Positions 26,361 to 36,823 of a stretch of DNA of 64,000 nucleotides are shown piece after piece. This DNA is from Streptomyces sp. GS7 (GTDB taxonomy: Bacteria; Actinomycetota; Actinomycetes; Streptomycetales; Streptomycetaceae). The stretch spans positions 6,317,501-6,381,500 of the forward strand of contig NZ_CP047146.1 in assembly GCF_009834125.1 (NCBI RefSeq), read 5' to 3'. Under the pieces are notes generated by a model, which saw nothing but the letters and a program-made list of their open reading frames with translations, was not told the DNA's origin and searched no databases. Numbering within the stretch: position 1 is the stretch's first letter; each line of letters opens with the position of its first letter. A program made the translations under genes and the position numbers.

Positions 26361-27707
26361 TCACCGGCGGGGACCGGCCTTCATCTGCGCCTGCAAGGCC
26401 TGGTAGCGGACCAGCACATCGCGGCGGTCGTTGTCCTCCCGCACGGTGTCGTCGCACGCCCGCTGGATCATGTCCGCCTGGTCCATCAGCACCTGGCGGC
26501 GCTCTGCTTCCAGGGTCTGCTCCATGATCTTGGACAGGGCGTCGAGCTGCCGGATCATGACCGCCGGCATGCCCACTCCGGCCTGCCGGACCTTCTCGAA
26601 GGACCGCGCGATGAGTCGCTCGTAGTCCGCCTGGTAGGCGATCAGCCGCACCCATCCATTCGGGTCCCGCCGTACCCGGCGCGGGTGCCAGCCCGTGGTG
26701 ATGCGGCAATGGCAGTCGCCGAGCCAGTCGATGCAGGTCATGGCGGTGAAGGTGTCGTTGACCGCCGGGGACAGTGCGCGGATGGCGATCTCGACGAGCT
26801 GGTCCACGCCGAACGAGACGTCCTGGGTCAGTGTCCGGTAAGGGCCTGTGACCTGTCCTCGGGCGAGCTCGTGTTCCACTTGGGCCGCTGCCTCGGCCGG
26901 CCACACGGCAGCCAGCGGATGGCCCTTGACCAGGAAGTGCCCCGGCCGGTAGGGCAGGTGGATGACGGCGTCGGCGTCGGCGGCGATCCTGACCAGTCGC
27001 TCATGCCGGATGAACTGCAGATACCCGCTGTGCGGAGTGCGGATCACCGTGCCGGACTCGTCGATCTTGACCAGGAGTTCCTCCCAGGAGGGCCCGCACT
27101 CCCGGTTGACGGGCGCGGCGGGGTCCTCGCCCCCCTGGGCCTCGATCGCCCCGGACAGGTCGCGCGCGATACCGGCGATCACCTGCGGCAGCTGGATGCT
27201 CGTGGCGATGTGGTTGATGAAGTAGATCAGGACCGCGAGGTCGACCAGGGTCAGTCCCAGCGCGACGGTGACGGAAAGATGGGGCACGAAGTCACCGTGC
27301 GGACCCGGGCTGATCACGACCAGCACGACCACGGTGTAGAAGAACGTGGCCACGAACGTGCCCAGGGTCAGCTGCGTCCCGCGGTCCCGGATGAAGTTGC
27401 GCAGCATGCGCGGTCCGAACTGGGTGGAGGCCAGCGTCAGCGCCACGATCGTGATGGAGAAGACCAGACCGACGACGGTGATGATCGCGGCGGCCATCGT
27501 CGACAGGATCTGGCGTGCCTCGTCGGCGTGGCCGGAGATCACCCAGGAGGGCAGCGCGGCACGCCCGCTGTAGACGGCGCGGTCGAAGCTGTAGGTGGCG
27601 GCGAAGAGTCCCGCAGCGGCGAGCACCACGGCAGCGGGTACGAACCACAGGTTGGTCCGCAGCGTCTCCCGCCGCCAGTCGGCCTCCAGATACGCGCCGC
27701 CGCGCAT
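26361..27707 (-). CDS. DUF2254 membrane protein
   Basis: 448 residues from ATG 27707. Four membrane helices lie in the first 180 residues (LWFVPAAVVLAAAGLFAATY, TMAAAIITVVGLVFSITIVA, LGTFVATFFYTVVVLVVI, SVTVALGLTLVDLAVLIYFI). TLASTQFGPRMLRNFIRDRG between helices 2 and 3 is the family hallmark. A soluble C-terminal half follows (IRALSPAVNDTFTAMTCIDW). Function unknown in this family; no partner gene is adjacent. Confidence 0.9.
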   Translation of the reverse strand: MRGGAYLEADWRRETLRTNLWFVPAAVVLAAAGLFAATYSFDRAVYSGRAALPSWVISGHADEARQILSTMAAAIITVVGLVFSITIVALTLASTQFGPRMLRNFIRDRGTQLTLGTFVATFFYTVVVLVVISPGPHGDFVPHLSVTVALGLTLVDLAVLIYFINHIATSIQLPQVIAGIARDLSGAIEAQGGEDPAAPVNRECGPSWEELLVKIDESGTVIRTPHSGYLQFIRHERLVRIAADADAVIHLPYRPGHFLVKGHPLAAVWPAEAAAQVEHELARGQVTGPYRTLTQDVSFGVDQLVEIAIRALSPAVNDTFTAMTCIDWLGDCHCRITTGWHPRRVRRDPNGWVRLIAYQADYERLIARSFEKVRQAGVGMPAVMIRQLDALSKIMEQTLEAERRQVLMDQADMIQRACDDTVREDNDRRDVLVRYQALQAQMKAGPRR

Positions 27708-28219
27708 CAGAACCCGCACCCGAGTGGTCCGCTGCGTTCGGCAGAGCAGCACGACAGGGAAGATTGCACCAATGCCTCCGGGGCTCGACGGACAAAAGCG
27801 CCGACCAGACTTCCCGGCTCACCTGCCTCGATCGTACGACGGCAGCCTGCGGCCCTGGTATCCGGAGGGGTCCGCGAGCGGTGGAGGAATCCACTTCGCC
27901 AGCTCATTCCCAGGCCACTCAGAGGGCATTTGCTTTAGGTAGATTGCCCTATATGCCCTAGTAGATGCCTCGCGCAGTGGGTCCAGGACCTTCTCAGGCC
28001 TATCTCGGAGGACGTCCCGACCGGACGGCACTGCGCTGTGGTACTCACGCGCTCTGACCGGGCGGACCCAAGTCCCGCGTCCGGCAGACGCAGCACGCGG
28101 TTCAGGGCCGCAACCGTCTCAGCCGACGGAGCGGGCTCAACGCCGCGCTGCCGCGGACCTGGGCTTCCACCGCTCCATCGTCGCCATGGCCGAGGTGGGC
28201 AACGGCTTCGTGGTCGGCC
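27708..28219. other. Gene-free stretch
   Basis: No recognisable gene. One leftward frame (27819-28031) contains REASTRAYRAIYLKQMPSEW, which looks protein-like, but it lacks a start signal or family and may be a remnant. Positions 27935-27965 are AT-richer than average. Confidence 0.35.
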
Positions 28220-28780
28220 ATGTGCTGAGCGAGTCGAGCGAGGTCATGACCAGGACGTCGGTCACGCGGGCGTCTTCGGCGTACAGGGGGATGTCGCGGT
28301 GGAGGAGGGCGGACTTGGTGGTCGTGGTGAAGGGGACGCGGTAGTCGATGAGGGCGCGCAGGATGCCGGGCATCAACTCGTAGCGGCCTTCGGCGCGTTG
28401 GTAGCAGTCGGTGGAGGTGCCGACCATGACCCACTGGTCGCCGGTCTTGCCGGTGCGCAGTTCGCCGTGGAGGACACTGGCGGCGTTGGTCTTGACGTGG
28501 AGGTGGGCCTGGAAGTCTTCGCCGGTGTTGTGCCGAGGTGGTGGTTGCCGTCGCGGGCGAAGCAGTAGGTGCAGGCGTGGGTGCAGCCGCGGTAGGGGTT
28601 GAGGGTCCAGCCCAGGCCGTTGGGGGTGGCGCCGGGCATGCGGTTGAGGAGGATGCGGGGCTGGATCTCGTGGAGGGTGATGCCGTGGAAGTCCGGTGAT
28701 GGGGGTGGTTCGGGGCTTACGGCGGAGGCCGGGAAGAGGGTGGGTTGCGGATCGGTGGCGGTCACCGGTCCGCCTCGCAC
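28220..28780 (-). pseudogene. SPL/Rv2578c-like radical SAM protein relic
   Basis: The first piece holds ILLNRMPGATPNGLGWTLNP and YRGCTHACTYCFARDGNHHL, with the radical-SAM [4Fe-4S] motif C-x3-C-x2-C. After a frameshift near 28535 the protein continues with TGEDFQAHLHVKTNAASVLH and GTSTDCYQRAEGRYELMPGI. It ends abruptly after about 190 residues at DVLVMTSL, little more than half the usual length. The reading-frame break and missing barrel end make it inactive. Confidence 0.85.
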
Positions 28781-29343
28781 TCGTCGTCGGACTGGGCGAG
28801 GGCGCGGGCTGCGTGAGCGAGCCGGTGAGCGAACTCTTCCATGTGCGGGGCAAGTTCGGGCGTGCCGTGCAGGGTGGCTCCGGGGCCCAGGGTGAGGATT
28901 CCGGCGGCGATGTGGAGCGGGTCATCGGCGGAGGGGTCGATGGTGCACGTGCGGTTGTCGAGGGAGTGGACGCGGGAGGGGAAGGCGCCGGTGCGGGTGC
29001 GGACGGTCTCGGTGTCGGACGGGACGGTGGCCTGGGCGGAGTAGCGGGTGGGGATCTCGTGGTCGCGGCAGGCGGCGGCGAGAGTGGTCAGCGCGGCGAG
29101 ATCGACCTTCGACGGGCCGTCGAACGACATTGAGACGGTGGACTTTTGGACGGCGGAGACCTGGTCGCGCAGGTGGGTGGGCAGGATCTGTTCGAGTTTG
29201 GCCATGGCGCGGACGGCGGTCTCGTCGATGCCGGTCAGGCTGGAGGCGCCCGTTGCGGCGGCGCACAGGGCGGCGGCGAGAGCGACGGCCTCCTCGTCGT
29301 CGAAGGGGAGGCGCACCCAGGCGGGCGGCAGGTCGGTGGTCAT
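28762..29343 (-). CDS. WYL-family regulator lacking its DNA-binding domain
   Basis: 193 residues. DDEEAVALAAALCAAATGAS and AVRAMAKLEQILPTHLRDQV correspond to residues 80-130 of the complete WYL regulator at 34027. The C-terminal TLGPGATLHGTPELAPHMEE matches the end of such proteins. The N-terminal winged helix is missing and the central WYL strands are replaced by unrelated-looking sequence, so it cannot bind DNA in the normal way. It lies divergent to the MFS relic, with promoter copy 1 between them, so it probably once regulated that gene. Confidence 0.6.
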   Translation of the reverse strand: MTTDLPPAWVRLPFDDEEAVALAAALCAAATGASSLTGIDETAVRAMAKLEQILPTHLRDQVSAVQKSTVSMSFDGPSKVDLAALTTLAAACRDHEIPTRYSAQATVPSDTETVRTRTGAFPSRVHSLDNRTCTIDPSADDPLHIAAGILTLGPGATLHGTPELAPHMEEFAHRLAHAARALAQSDDECEADR

Positions 29344-29379
29344 GCCCTTCAGGCTGCCCGGCTCTCCGAGGTCATTGGG

Positions 29380-29401
29380 TGACCTATTGGGTCCCTAGCG
29401 T
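29380..29401 (+). promoter_or_regulatory. WYL-type promoter motif, copy 1
   Basis: TGACCTATTGG, five bases, then TAGCGT. The -10-like TAGCGT ends eight bases before the MFS ATG at 29409, so the transcript would be leaderless or nearly so. The same motif with identical spacing precedes two other units at 30532 and 35981. Confidence 0.65.
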
Positions 29402-29408
29402 CGAAGGC

Positions 29409-30468
29409 ATGCCGGAGAACAAAACTCATCAAAGTGGTGCGCAAGCGTCGGTTGTCGATCCGTTGGTCGGGTCCTCACAGGGTGTGGTGGATCCTCGCCG
29501 TTGGGTGGCGCTGATCGTGCTCCTCGTTGCGACGTTCATGGACGCGGTGGACGTGACGGTGGTCAATATCGCGGTGCCCCACATCCAGGCGGACACAGGG
29601 GCGTCGACCTCTCAGATCCAGTGGGTGGTCGGCGGCTATGCGCTCGCCTTCGCGCTGGGGCTGATCACCGGCGGGCGGTTGGGCGATCTCTACGGTCGCA
29701 AGCGGGTCTTTCTCGCCGGGGTCGCCGGGTTCACTCTCACCTCGCTGGTGTGCGCGGTCGCCGGTTCCCCCGAGGCGCTGCTGGCGGGCCGGATCGCGCA
29801 GGGTGGGGCGGCCGCGCTGATGGTGCCCCAGGTGTTGTCGATCATCCATGTCTCCTTCCCGAAGGAGGAGCGCGGCAAGGTCTTCGGGATCTTCGGGGCG
29901 GTCAGCTCGCTGGGCGTGCTGGCTGGGCCGCTGGTCAGTGCGCTGCTGGTCGAGGGCGATGTGTTCGGGCTGGGCTGGCGGCCGATCTTCCTGGTCAACC
30001 TGCCGCTGGGCGTGGCCGGTCTGATCGCCGGCGCGATGCTGATCCGCGAGACCAGGGACGGGCACGCGGCCGGGCTCGATGTGGGCGGCATGCTGCTGTC
30101 CGCGACGGGGCTGCTCTTCCTCGTCCTGCCGCTGATCCAGGGGCGCGAGCTGGGCTGGCCGGTGTGGACGTACGTGATGCTGGTGGCCTCGGTGCCGGTG
30201 CTGGCGCTGTTCGTCGTCTACGAGCGCCAGGTGATCGCCCGTGGCGGCTCGCCGCTGGTGGTGCTCTCGTTGTTCTCCCGCAGGAGCTTTTCGGGCGGGC
30301 TGGGCGCACACCCTGCCGTACGTCGCCGCCGCCTTCCTCGCCGCGTTCGCGCTGCTGTACGCGGTGCCGTGCAGGGCCGGGCACAGGGACGCGAACGCCG
30401 TCGGCGGCTCGCAGGCCGAGGGGCAGACGACGGAGCGGCCGGATCACGATGCCGCGCTCGTCCGCTGA
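29409..30468 (+). pseudogene. DHA2-type MFS drug pump with internal deletion
   Basis: ATG 29409 begins a normal 14-helix-type pump: FMDAVDVTVVNIAVPHIQAD (motif D1), GGRLGDLYGRKRVFLAG (motif A) and LSLFSRRSFSGGL. Immediately after this the frame breaks. A second frame gives WAHTLPYVAAAFLAAFALLY, the last helix of the family, and stops at 30468. Roughly five helices, about 170 residues, are missing at the joint. Drug export is therefore lost. Confidence 0.85.
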
Positions 30469-30531
30469 CGTAGGAGCGGAGCGGTGCTACGGCACCGCGA
30501 AGGCGACGCGGTCGCCCAATGGGACATCCGC

Positions 30532-30553
30532 TGACCTATTGGACATCTAGCGT
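30532..30553 (+). promoter_or_regulatory. WYL-type promoter motif, copy 2
   Basis: TGACCTATTGG-N5-TAGCGT, as in copy 1, followed by the same CGA-R-G. It lies 168 bases before the VOC gene at 30721, leaving a long 5' untranslated region in which I see no gene. Confidence 0.65.
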
Positions 30554-30720
30554 CGAGGTGTCGGACGGAGTGGCGATCGGAGACTGCGGCCACGCGGCTC
30601 CGCCCGCCGGGCACCCACCGAATGCGGCGGTGGGCGGCGGATGTGCGACCGCACGACACACCTGCCGAAGACCTGCTCGAAGACCCCCGTTGAAGATCTT
30701 TTGGAGAAGGAGGAGCCGTC

Positions 30721-31548
30721 ATGGGCTTCATGGACCCGGGAAACGTCGTCTGGTTCGAGATCAGCACCGCTGATGACCAGGCAGTCAAGGACTTCTACGG
30801 CGCGCTGCTCGGCTGGGGCTTCGCCGTCGACCCGGACTCGTCAGTGGGCGGGGTCACCTACACGCGCATCATGGCGCCGGGCATGGCCTTCCCCATGGGC
30901 GCGATCTACGACAACGCCTACAGCCCCGAGGAGGCGCTGAACGTCTCGATCGTCTCTGCGGACGTCGCCGCCGACCAGGAGCGGCTGGAGAAGCTGGGCG
31001 CCCGGGTGATCGTCCCGGCCACCCGGGTATCGGATGTGACCACTTTCGCGCGGATGGCCGATCCTCGGGGCAATGTGTTCTCGCTGTTCCAGAACAACCA
31101 GACGCCCGAGCGGCTCAAGGAGTTCGCCGAGCAGGGGCAGGAGCAGATGAAGGAGATGGTGGGCAAGCCGGTGCCCGGCTCCTATGCCTGGTTCGAGGTC
31201 GGCACCACCGACGCCGAGGCGACACGGGACTTCTACGGCAAGGCGTTCGGTTGGCGGTTCGTCTTCGACGACACCGCCGGGGGCAAGCGGTACCACAACG
31301 TCTTCACCGGCAACCAGTGGCCGTCGGGCGGCATGTACGACCTCGGCGCGGACGGCGTCGACTACCTGATGCCCGACTTCCTGGTCAGCGACGTACCCGC
31401 CGTCACCACCAAGGCGGCCGAGCTGGGCGCCGCCGTCGAGTTCGGCCCGGACACCAACCCCGACGGACTGGTGTACTCCCGGATCATCGACCCGCGCGGC
31501 AACCGCTTCGGCCTGTTCTCCGCGCCCACCGCACCGCAGGCCGACTGA
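30721..31548 (+). CDS. Two-domain VOC (glyoxalase/bleomycin-resistance) protein
   Basis: 275 residues after AGGAGG. Two VOC domains in tandem: residues 6-120 start VVWFEISTADDQAVKDFYGA and end DPRGNVFSLFQNN; residues 150-268 start YAWFEVGTTDAEATRDFYGK and end DPRGNRFGLFSAP. The histidine/glutamate metal ligands are not all conserved, so it may bind ligand without catalysis. It is the first gene of a three-gene rightward unit with an oxidoreductase and a UvrA-like ATPase, under promoter copy 2. Confidence 0.9.
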   Translation: MGFMDPGNVVWFEISTADDQAVKDFYGALLGWGFAVDPDSSVGGVTYTRIMAPGMAFPMGAIYDNAYSPEEALNVSIVSADVAADQERLEKLGARVIVPATRVSDVTTFARMADPRGNVFSLFQNNQTPERLKEFAEQGQEQMKEMVGKPVPGSYAWFEVGTTDAEATRDFYGKAFGWRFVFDDTAGGKRYHNVFTGNQWPSGGMYDLGADGVDYLMPDFLVSDVPAVTTKAAELGAAVEFGPDTNPDGLVYSRIIDPRGNRFGLFSAPTAPQAD

Positions 31549-31652
31549 CTGCGCGCAGCCGTCGATCCGGTGCCCAGGCAATCCGCAGGCAAGTCGCACG
31601 CAATCCGCACCCAAGCCATACGGAAGCCATCCGCAAGAAGCAGGAGACAGTC

Positions 31653-32597
31653 ATGAAGATCGCGTTGCTCGGCACCGGTTTCGGGCAGGCACACGCCGCC
31701 GTGTACGCCGCGCGCCGCGGGGAGGTCGAGGTGGTGATGTTCGGCCGGAACCCGGACAAGACCGCCGAAGCCGCGGGGAAGTTCGGGTTCGCCTCGTCCA
31801 CCGACATGGACCAGGCATTCGAGGGCGACTTCGACCTGGTGGACATCTGCCTGCCGTTGCCCCTGCACGCCGAGTACGTGCTGCGGGCGCTGGACGCGGA
31901 CAAGCACGCGCTGGTCGAGCTGCCGCTGGCCGGCGCCATGGACGACGCCCGGCGCGTGGTCGAGGCCGCCGAACGCAGCGGCAGGCAGGTGTTCGTGGAC
32001 ATGTTCGAGCGGTTCATCCCGGCCAACCGGGCGCTGTTCGACGCCGTCCGCGACGGCACGTACGGCCGCCTTGAGCAGCTGACGCTGTCGAACCGGACCG
32101 CGCACCTGTGGCCGGGCGTCTCGCTGGGCCTGGGGACGCTGCCGTTGGAGGCCATGCACAGCGATATGGACATCGTCACGCGCACCCTCGGCCGGCCACA
32201 CAGCGTCGACGTCACCACTGTCGCCCGCGACGCCGACAGCGCCGCGATCGAGGCGACCCTGAGCTTCGACGGCGCGTTCGCCCGCGACTCGGTCTCCTCG
32301 CTGATGCCCATGTCGTGGGGCGCCCGCGGCGGATACACGGCCACCTTCAGCGACGGCGTGCTGGAGGCCGTGTCGTCGATGGGTTTCGACGGCAAACCGA
32401 GCGGCACGCTCACCGCCTGCACCGGCGAAGCCGTCCGTGAGCTGGACCTGCCGCCCGCCGACCAGTACGCCGCGATGATCGACCACGTCCTGGCCTGCCT
32501 GCGCGGCGAGGCCGACAACGAGATCGCACCGGCCACCGTGCTGGACGCGCTCCAGCTCACCCTCGACATCGACCACCGCATCAACGGCAACACGTAG
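31653..32597 (+). CDS. Gfo/Idh/MocA-family oxidoreductase
   Basis: 314 residues from ATG 31653 after CAGGAG. N-terminal NAD(P)-binding Rossmann fold (KIALLGTGFGQAHAAVYAAR); the family's E-K-P dinucleotide motif appears as HALVELPLA, with leucine in place of the usual lysine. C-terminal substrate domain with DMDIVTRTLGRPHSV and a final DALQLTLDIDHR. The missing EKP lysine, often catalytic, makes activity uncertain. It lies between the VOC and UvrA-like genes in the same unit. Confidence 0.88.
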   Translation: MKIALLGTGFGQAHAAVYAARRGEVEVVMFGRNPDKTAEAAGKFGFASSTDMDQAFEGDFDLVDICLPLPLHAEYVLRALDADKHALVELPLAGAMDDARRVVEAAERSGRQVFVDMFERFIPANRALFDAVRDGTYGRLEQLTLSNRTAHLWPGVSLGLGTLPLEAMHSDMDIVTRTLGRPHSVDVTTVARDADSAAIEATLSFDGAFARDSVSSLMPMSWGARGGYTATFSDGVLEAVSSMGFDGKPSGTLTACTGEAVRELDLPPADQYAAMIDHVLACLRGEADNEIAPATVLDALQLTLDIDHRINGNT

Positions 32598-32611
32598 GAG
32601 AGCAAGCGAAC

Positions 32612-33943
<1,332 letters not shown>

Positions 33944-34026
33944 CCGGCCGGGCACCCCCTCGCCCGAAGCGGCAAGGAACAACGTCCCATACTGACGCGA
34001 TACTTCGGCACTTTTGTCATCGCGCC

Positions 34027-35025
34027 TCAGCCGTCCTGGTCCGCGATGGAGGCTGTCGCGCGTTCGGCGATCCGTCGCAGATGCGGGACGATCTCGGGCG
34101 GTCCGACGAGGGTGTAGTCCAGGCGCAGGGCCGCGATGCGGAAGGCCAGGTACTCGGGCGAGTCGACGGCCGTGCGCAACCTGCAACGGTGCTCGTCGAG
34201 CCGCTCCAGGACCCCCAGCGAGGCCGGCACCCCCTCGGCGGCGCGCTCGATCGGCGCATGGACGATCAGTTCCGCGCGGCAGTTGCCCGGCCCGGCGCCC
34301 AGCGCGTCGGCCACATACGCGGCGGCGTCCTGACCGCCAGGCAGTTCGCGTTCCGGTACACGAGCGCCGGTGCGGTGCAGTGCCTCGATCCGGTCGACGC
34401 GAAAGGTGCGCCAGTCACCGCGATCGAGGTCGTACGCGACCAGATACCACCGCCGTCCGGCGGCGACCAGCCGCTTGGGCTCGGCCAGCCGCCGCGAGGA
34501 CGCCCCGCGCGCCGACGCGTAACCGAAGCGGATCTTCTCTCGGGCCACACAGGCGGCGGCGAGGGCGGCCAACAGCTCGGCGTCGGGGCCGGGGACCGGC
34601 TGGGCGAGGACGGTGGCGGCCTCGGCGAGGTGCGACACCCGGCGCCGCAGCCGCGAGGGCAGCACCTGCTCCAGCTTGGCCAGGGCCCGCAGCGAGGTGT
34701 CCTCGATGCCGCTGACCGCCGCCACGGCCGCCGCACGCAGACCGATGGCGATGGCCACGGCCTCATCATCGTCCAGAAGCAGGGGCGGCATCGCGGTGCC
34801 GGCGCTGAGGCGGTAACCACCGATGTTGCCCTGCGTGGCCTGGACCGGATAGCCCAGCTCCCGCAGGTGCTCGACGTCACGACGGATGGTGCGCGGCGTG
34901 ACCCCCAGACGCTCGGCGAGTTCGGCGCCCGTCCAGTCCCGCGGCGCCTGCAGCAGCGACAGCAGCTGCAACAGACGGGCAGCAGGATCTCTGGTTCCGC
35001 GCACCGCTCCTGGACTGATTGGCAT
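34027..35025 (-). CDS. WYL-domain (YafY/DeoR-like) transcriptional regulator
   Basis: 332 residues from ATG 35025. Residues 10-65 are a winged helix (LLSLLQAPRDWTGAELAERL, then GVTPRTIRRDVEHLRELGYP). The WYL module is RLVAAGRRWYLVAYDLDRGD followed by WRTFRVDRIEALHRTG. A C-terminal extension domain ends PPEIVPHLRRIAERA. Such proteins sense ligands or nucleic acids and many activate promoters. The gene points away from promoter copy 3, but an IS5-type element now separates them. It is the best candidate for the factor acting at all three promoter copies. Confidence 0.9.
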   Translation of the reverse strand: MPISPGAVRGTRDPAARLLQLLSLLQAPRDWTGAELAERLGVTPRTIRRDVEHLRELGYPVQATQGNIGGYRLSAGTAMPPLLLDDDEAVAIAIGLRAAAVAAVSGIEDTSLRALAKLEQVLPSRLRRRVSHLAEAATVLAQPVPGPDAELLAALAAACVAREKIRFGYASARGASSRRLAEPKRLVAAGRRWYLVAYDLDRGDWRTFRVDRIEALHRTGARVPERELPGGQDAAAYVADALGAGPGNCRAELIVHAPIERAAEGVPASLGVLERLDEHRCRLRTAVDSPEYLAFRIAALRLDYTLVGPPEIVPHLRRIAERATASIADQDG

Positions 35026-35049
35026 ACCGCTCACCCTCACCGACCTTTA

Positions 35050-35967
35050 GGATTCCTAGCAAAATGAGGTTTTCAGGCGTCGCCAGCAGATGATGCTGCA
35101 GCCGAGGATGAGGAAAGCTTCGTGGAGGTCTTCTCTGATCTCCCAGCGGATGCGCAGGCGCCGGAACCAGTGCAGGAGGGCGAAGGCTGCTTCGGCGACC
35201 CATCGGTGAATGCCCAGACCGGAGCCGTGCTGGGTGCCGCGGCGGGCGATGAGGGGGCGGATGCCCACCTCGCGCAGTTCGCGGCGGTAGGTGTCGGAGT
35301 CGTAGGCGCGGTCGGCGAACAGAGCGTCGGGGCGCTTTCGGGGGCGCCCCCGCTTGCCTTTGACGGCCGGTATGGCGTGGACCAGCGGCATGAGCTGGGT
35401 GACGTCGTGGCGGTTTCCGCCTGTGAGCGTGGCCGCCAGCGGGATGCCGTGCGCTTCGGTGATCACGTGGTGCTTGCTGCCTGTCTTTCCCCGATCCACC
35501 GGTGAGGGCCCGGTCTTCGCGCCGCCCTTCATCGCCCGCAGATGGGAGCCGTCGACCGCGGCCCGGGAGAAGTCCAGCAGCCCGGCCGCACGTAGCTCGG
35601 CCAGCAGCAGTTCGTGAAGAGCCTGCCACACCCCGGCCTGATGCCAGTCGCGCAGCCTGCGCCAGCACGTGCTGCCCGAGCCGTATCCCAGCTCCTGGGG
35701 CAGGAACTCCCAAGGGATGCCGGTGTACAGCACGAACAGGATCCCGCTCAGCACCCGCCGGTCATCGAGCCGTTTGCGACCCGGATACCTCACGCGGCGC
35801 TCAATCACCGGCAGCAGCCCGGCAATCCGCTCCCACAACCCGTCCTCGACTTCCCACGGCCTCCGCTGCACCATGCCCAACGCCCCCACCACAACACCAG
35901 ACAGAGGCACAACACCGGCTGACGGCCTGTCATTCCAAGGCAGTACAGCTCATTTTGCTAGGAGTCC
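35050..35967 (-). mobile_element. Complete IS5-family insertion sequence (918 bp)
   Basis: The terminal inverted repeats GGATTCCTAGCAAAATGAG (35050-35068) and its reverse complement at 35949-35967 differ at one position in 19. They are flanked by a direct TTA duplication (35047-35049 and 35968-35970). A three-base T-N-A target is typical of the IS1031 subgroup. It carries one full-length transposase and looks intact and recent. Confidence 0.92.
35056..35910 (-). CDS. IS5-family transposase
   Basis: 284 residues, or 272 from ATG 35874. N-terminal DUF4096-like region (LWERIAGLLPVIERRVRYPG, PWEFLPQELGYGSGSTCWRR). The DDE catalytic residues fall in AAVDGSHLRAMKGG (D), LFADRAYDSD (D) and the distal RWVAEAAFALLHWFRRLRIR (E). 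There is no frameshift, so it may be active. The stop lies about six bases inside the left end of the element. Confidence 0.93.
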   Translation of the reverse strand: MPLSGVVVGALGMVQRRPWEVEDGLWERIAGLLPVIERRVRYPGRKRLDDRRVLSGILFVLYTGIPWEFLPQELGYGSGSTCWRRLRDWHQAGVWQALHELLLAELRAAGLLDFSRAAVDGSHLRAMKGGAKTGPSPVDRGKTGSKHHVITEAHGIPLAATLTGGNRHDVTQLMPLVHAIPAVKGKRGRPRKRPDALFADRAYDSDTYRRELREVGIRPLIARRGTQHGSGLGIHRWVAEAAFALLHWFRRLRIRWEIREDLHEAFLILGCSIICWRRLKTSFC

Positions 35968-35980
35968 TTAGGTCGCCGAG

Positions 35981-36002
35981 TGACCTATTGACTCTCTACC
36001 GT
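35981..36002 (+). promoter_or_regulatory. WYL-type promoter motif, copy 3
   Basis: TGACCTATTGA-N5-TACCGT with CGAAG after it: one change in each half relative to copies 1 and 2, and identical spacing. It lies 11 bases after the IS5 target duplication and 77 bases before the VOC gene at 36079. Confidence 0.6.
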
Positions 36003-36078
36003 CGAAGACACCGAGCGAAACACCCGTTTCCTCCACGTTTCTGGCCATCAGGCCATCACGTCTTTAGAGGAGCCCACC

Positions 36079-36555
36079 ATGGCCACCAAGGAGATCTTCC
36101 AGCGCTTCGTGCCCCTGCTGTACGTACAGGACAGTCTGGAGGCCATCGCCTTCTACACCGACGCCTTCGGCGTCGAGGAGCTCACCGAGCGCACCATGCT
36201 GCTCGCCCAGGTGCCCGGCATGGAGCAGACGCCGGGCGCGGACCGGACGGTCGTCTACTCCAAGCTTCAGTTCACCGACGGCAGCGCGCTGGGCGTCGCC
36301 GAGCTGGCTGCCGACACCAAAGCCGACGGCGAGCATGTCATCGGCAACAACATCCACATCGGCCTGGTCTACGAGAACCCTGCCGAGCAGCGCACGGCCT
36401 TCGACAAGCTCGCCAGGGACGGCAAGGTCCTGGAGGACCTGGAGAACCGGTTCTGGGGCGCCGCCTACGGCGCCGTGCGCGACAAGTACGGCGTCATCTG
36501 GGAGACCAACTGCTACCTCTCCCAGACTGATGATGGGGCCGGCACGCTCGCCTGA
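36079..36555 (+). CDS. VOC-family protein (PhnB-like)
   Basis: 158 residues after GAGGAG. A single VOC unit: FVPLLYVQDSLEAIAFYTDA, FGVEELTERTMLLAQVPG, and a C-terminal GAAYGAVRDKYGVIWETNCY, the PhnB/YjdN-like ending in which a D-K-F/Y-G-V-x-W motif is diagnostic. Function unknown; often linked with antibiotic tolerance or small-molecule binding. It is expressed from promoter copy 3. Confidence 0.88.
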   Translation: MATKEIFQRFVPLLYVQDSLEAIAFYTDAFGVEELTERTMLLAQVPGMEQTPGADRTVVYSKLQFTDGSALGVAELAADTKADGEHVIGNNIHIGLVYENPAEQRTAFDKLARDGKVLEDLENRFWGAAYGAVRDKYGVIWETNCYLSQTDDGAGTLA

Positions 36556-36579
36556 CGGCCTCGTCGTCGCGGCCTGTCC

Positions 36580-36790
36580 GCCGCGCCGCCCACGAAGACA
36601 TCCACATCCACTACTTCATCGTCGGCGACTTCGACGCGGCCGTGGAGCACCTCCGGCCCCACGCCAAGGTCGTCTGGGACACCGTCACCAACTACGACCA
36701 CACCGGCCGGAGTTCTTCTTCCGCGCCCCGAACGGCTGCATCCACGGCATCTTCGGCCTCCACCGCCGAACACGTTCCACCGACACGACA
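36580..36790 (+). pseudogene. VOC-like fragment
   Basis: One frame gives IHIHYFIVGDFDAAVEHLRP and HAKVVWDTVTNYDHTG. After a frameshift near 36705 another gives EFFFRAPNGCIHGIFGLHRR. The D-P/A-x-G-Y/C-x-H-x-x-F-G ending is typical of VOC proteins. It is too short and broken to function. Confidence 0.6.
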
Positions 36791-36823
36791 ACACACGACA
36801 CCGAGCACGACAAGGACTGCCCC

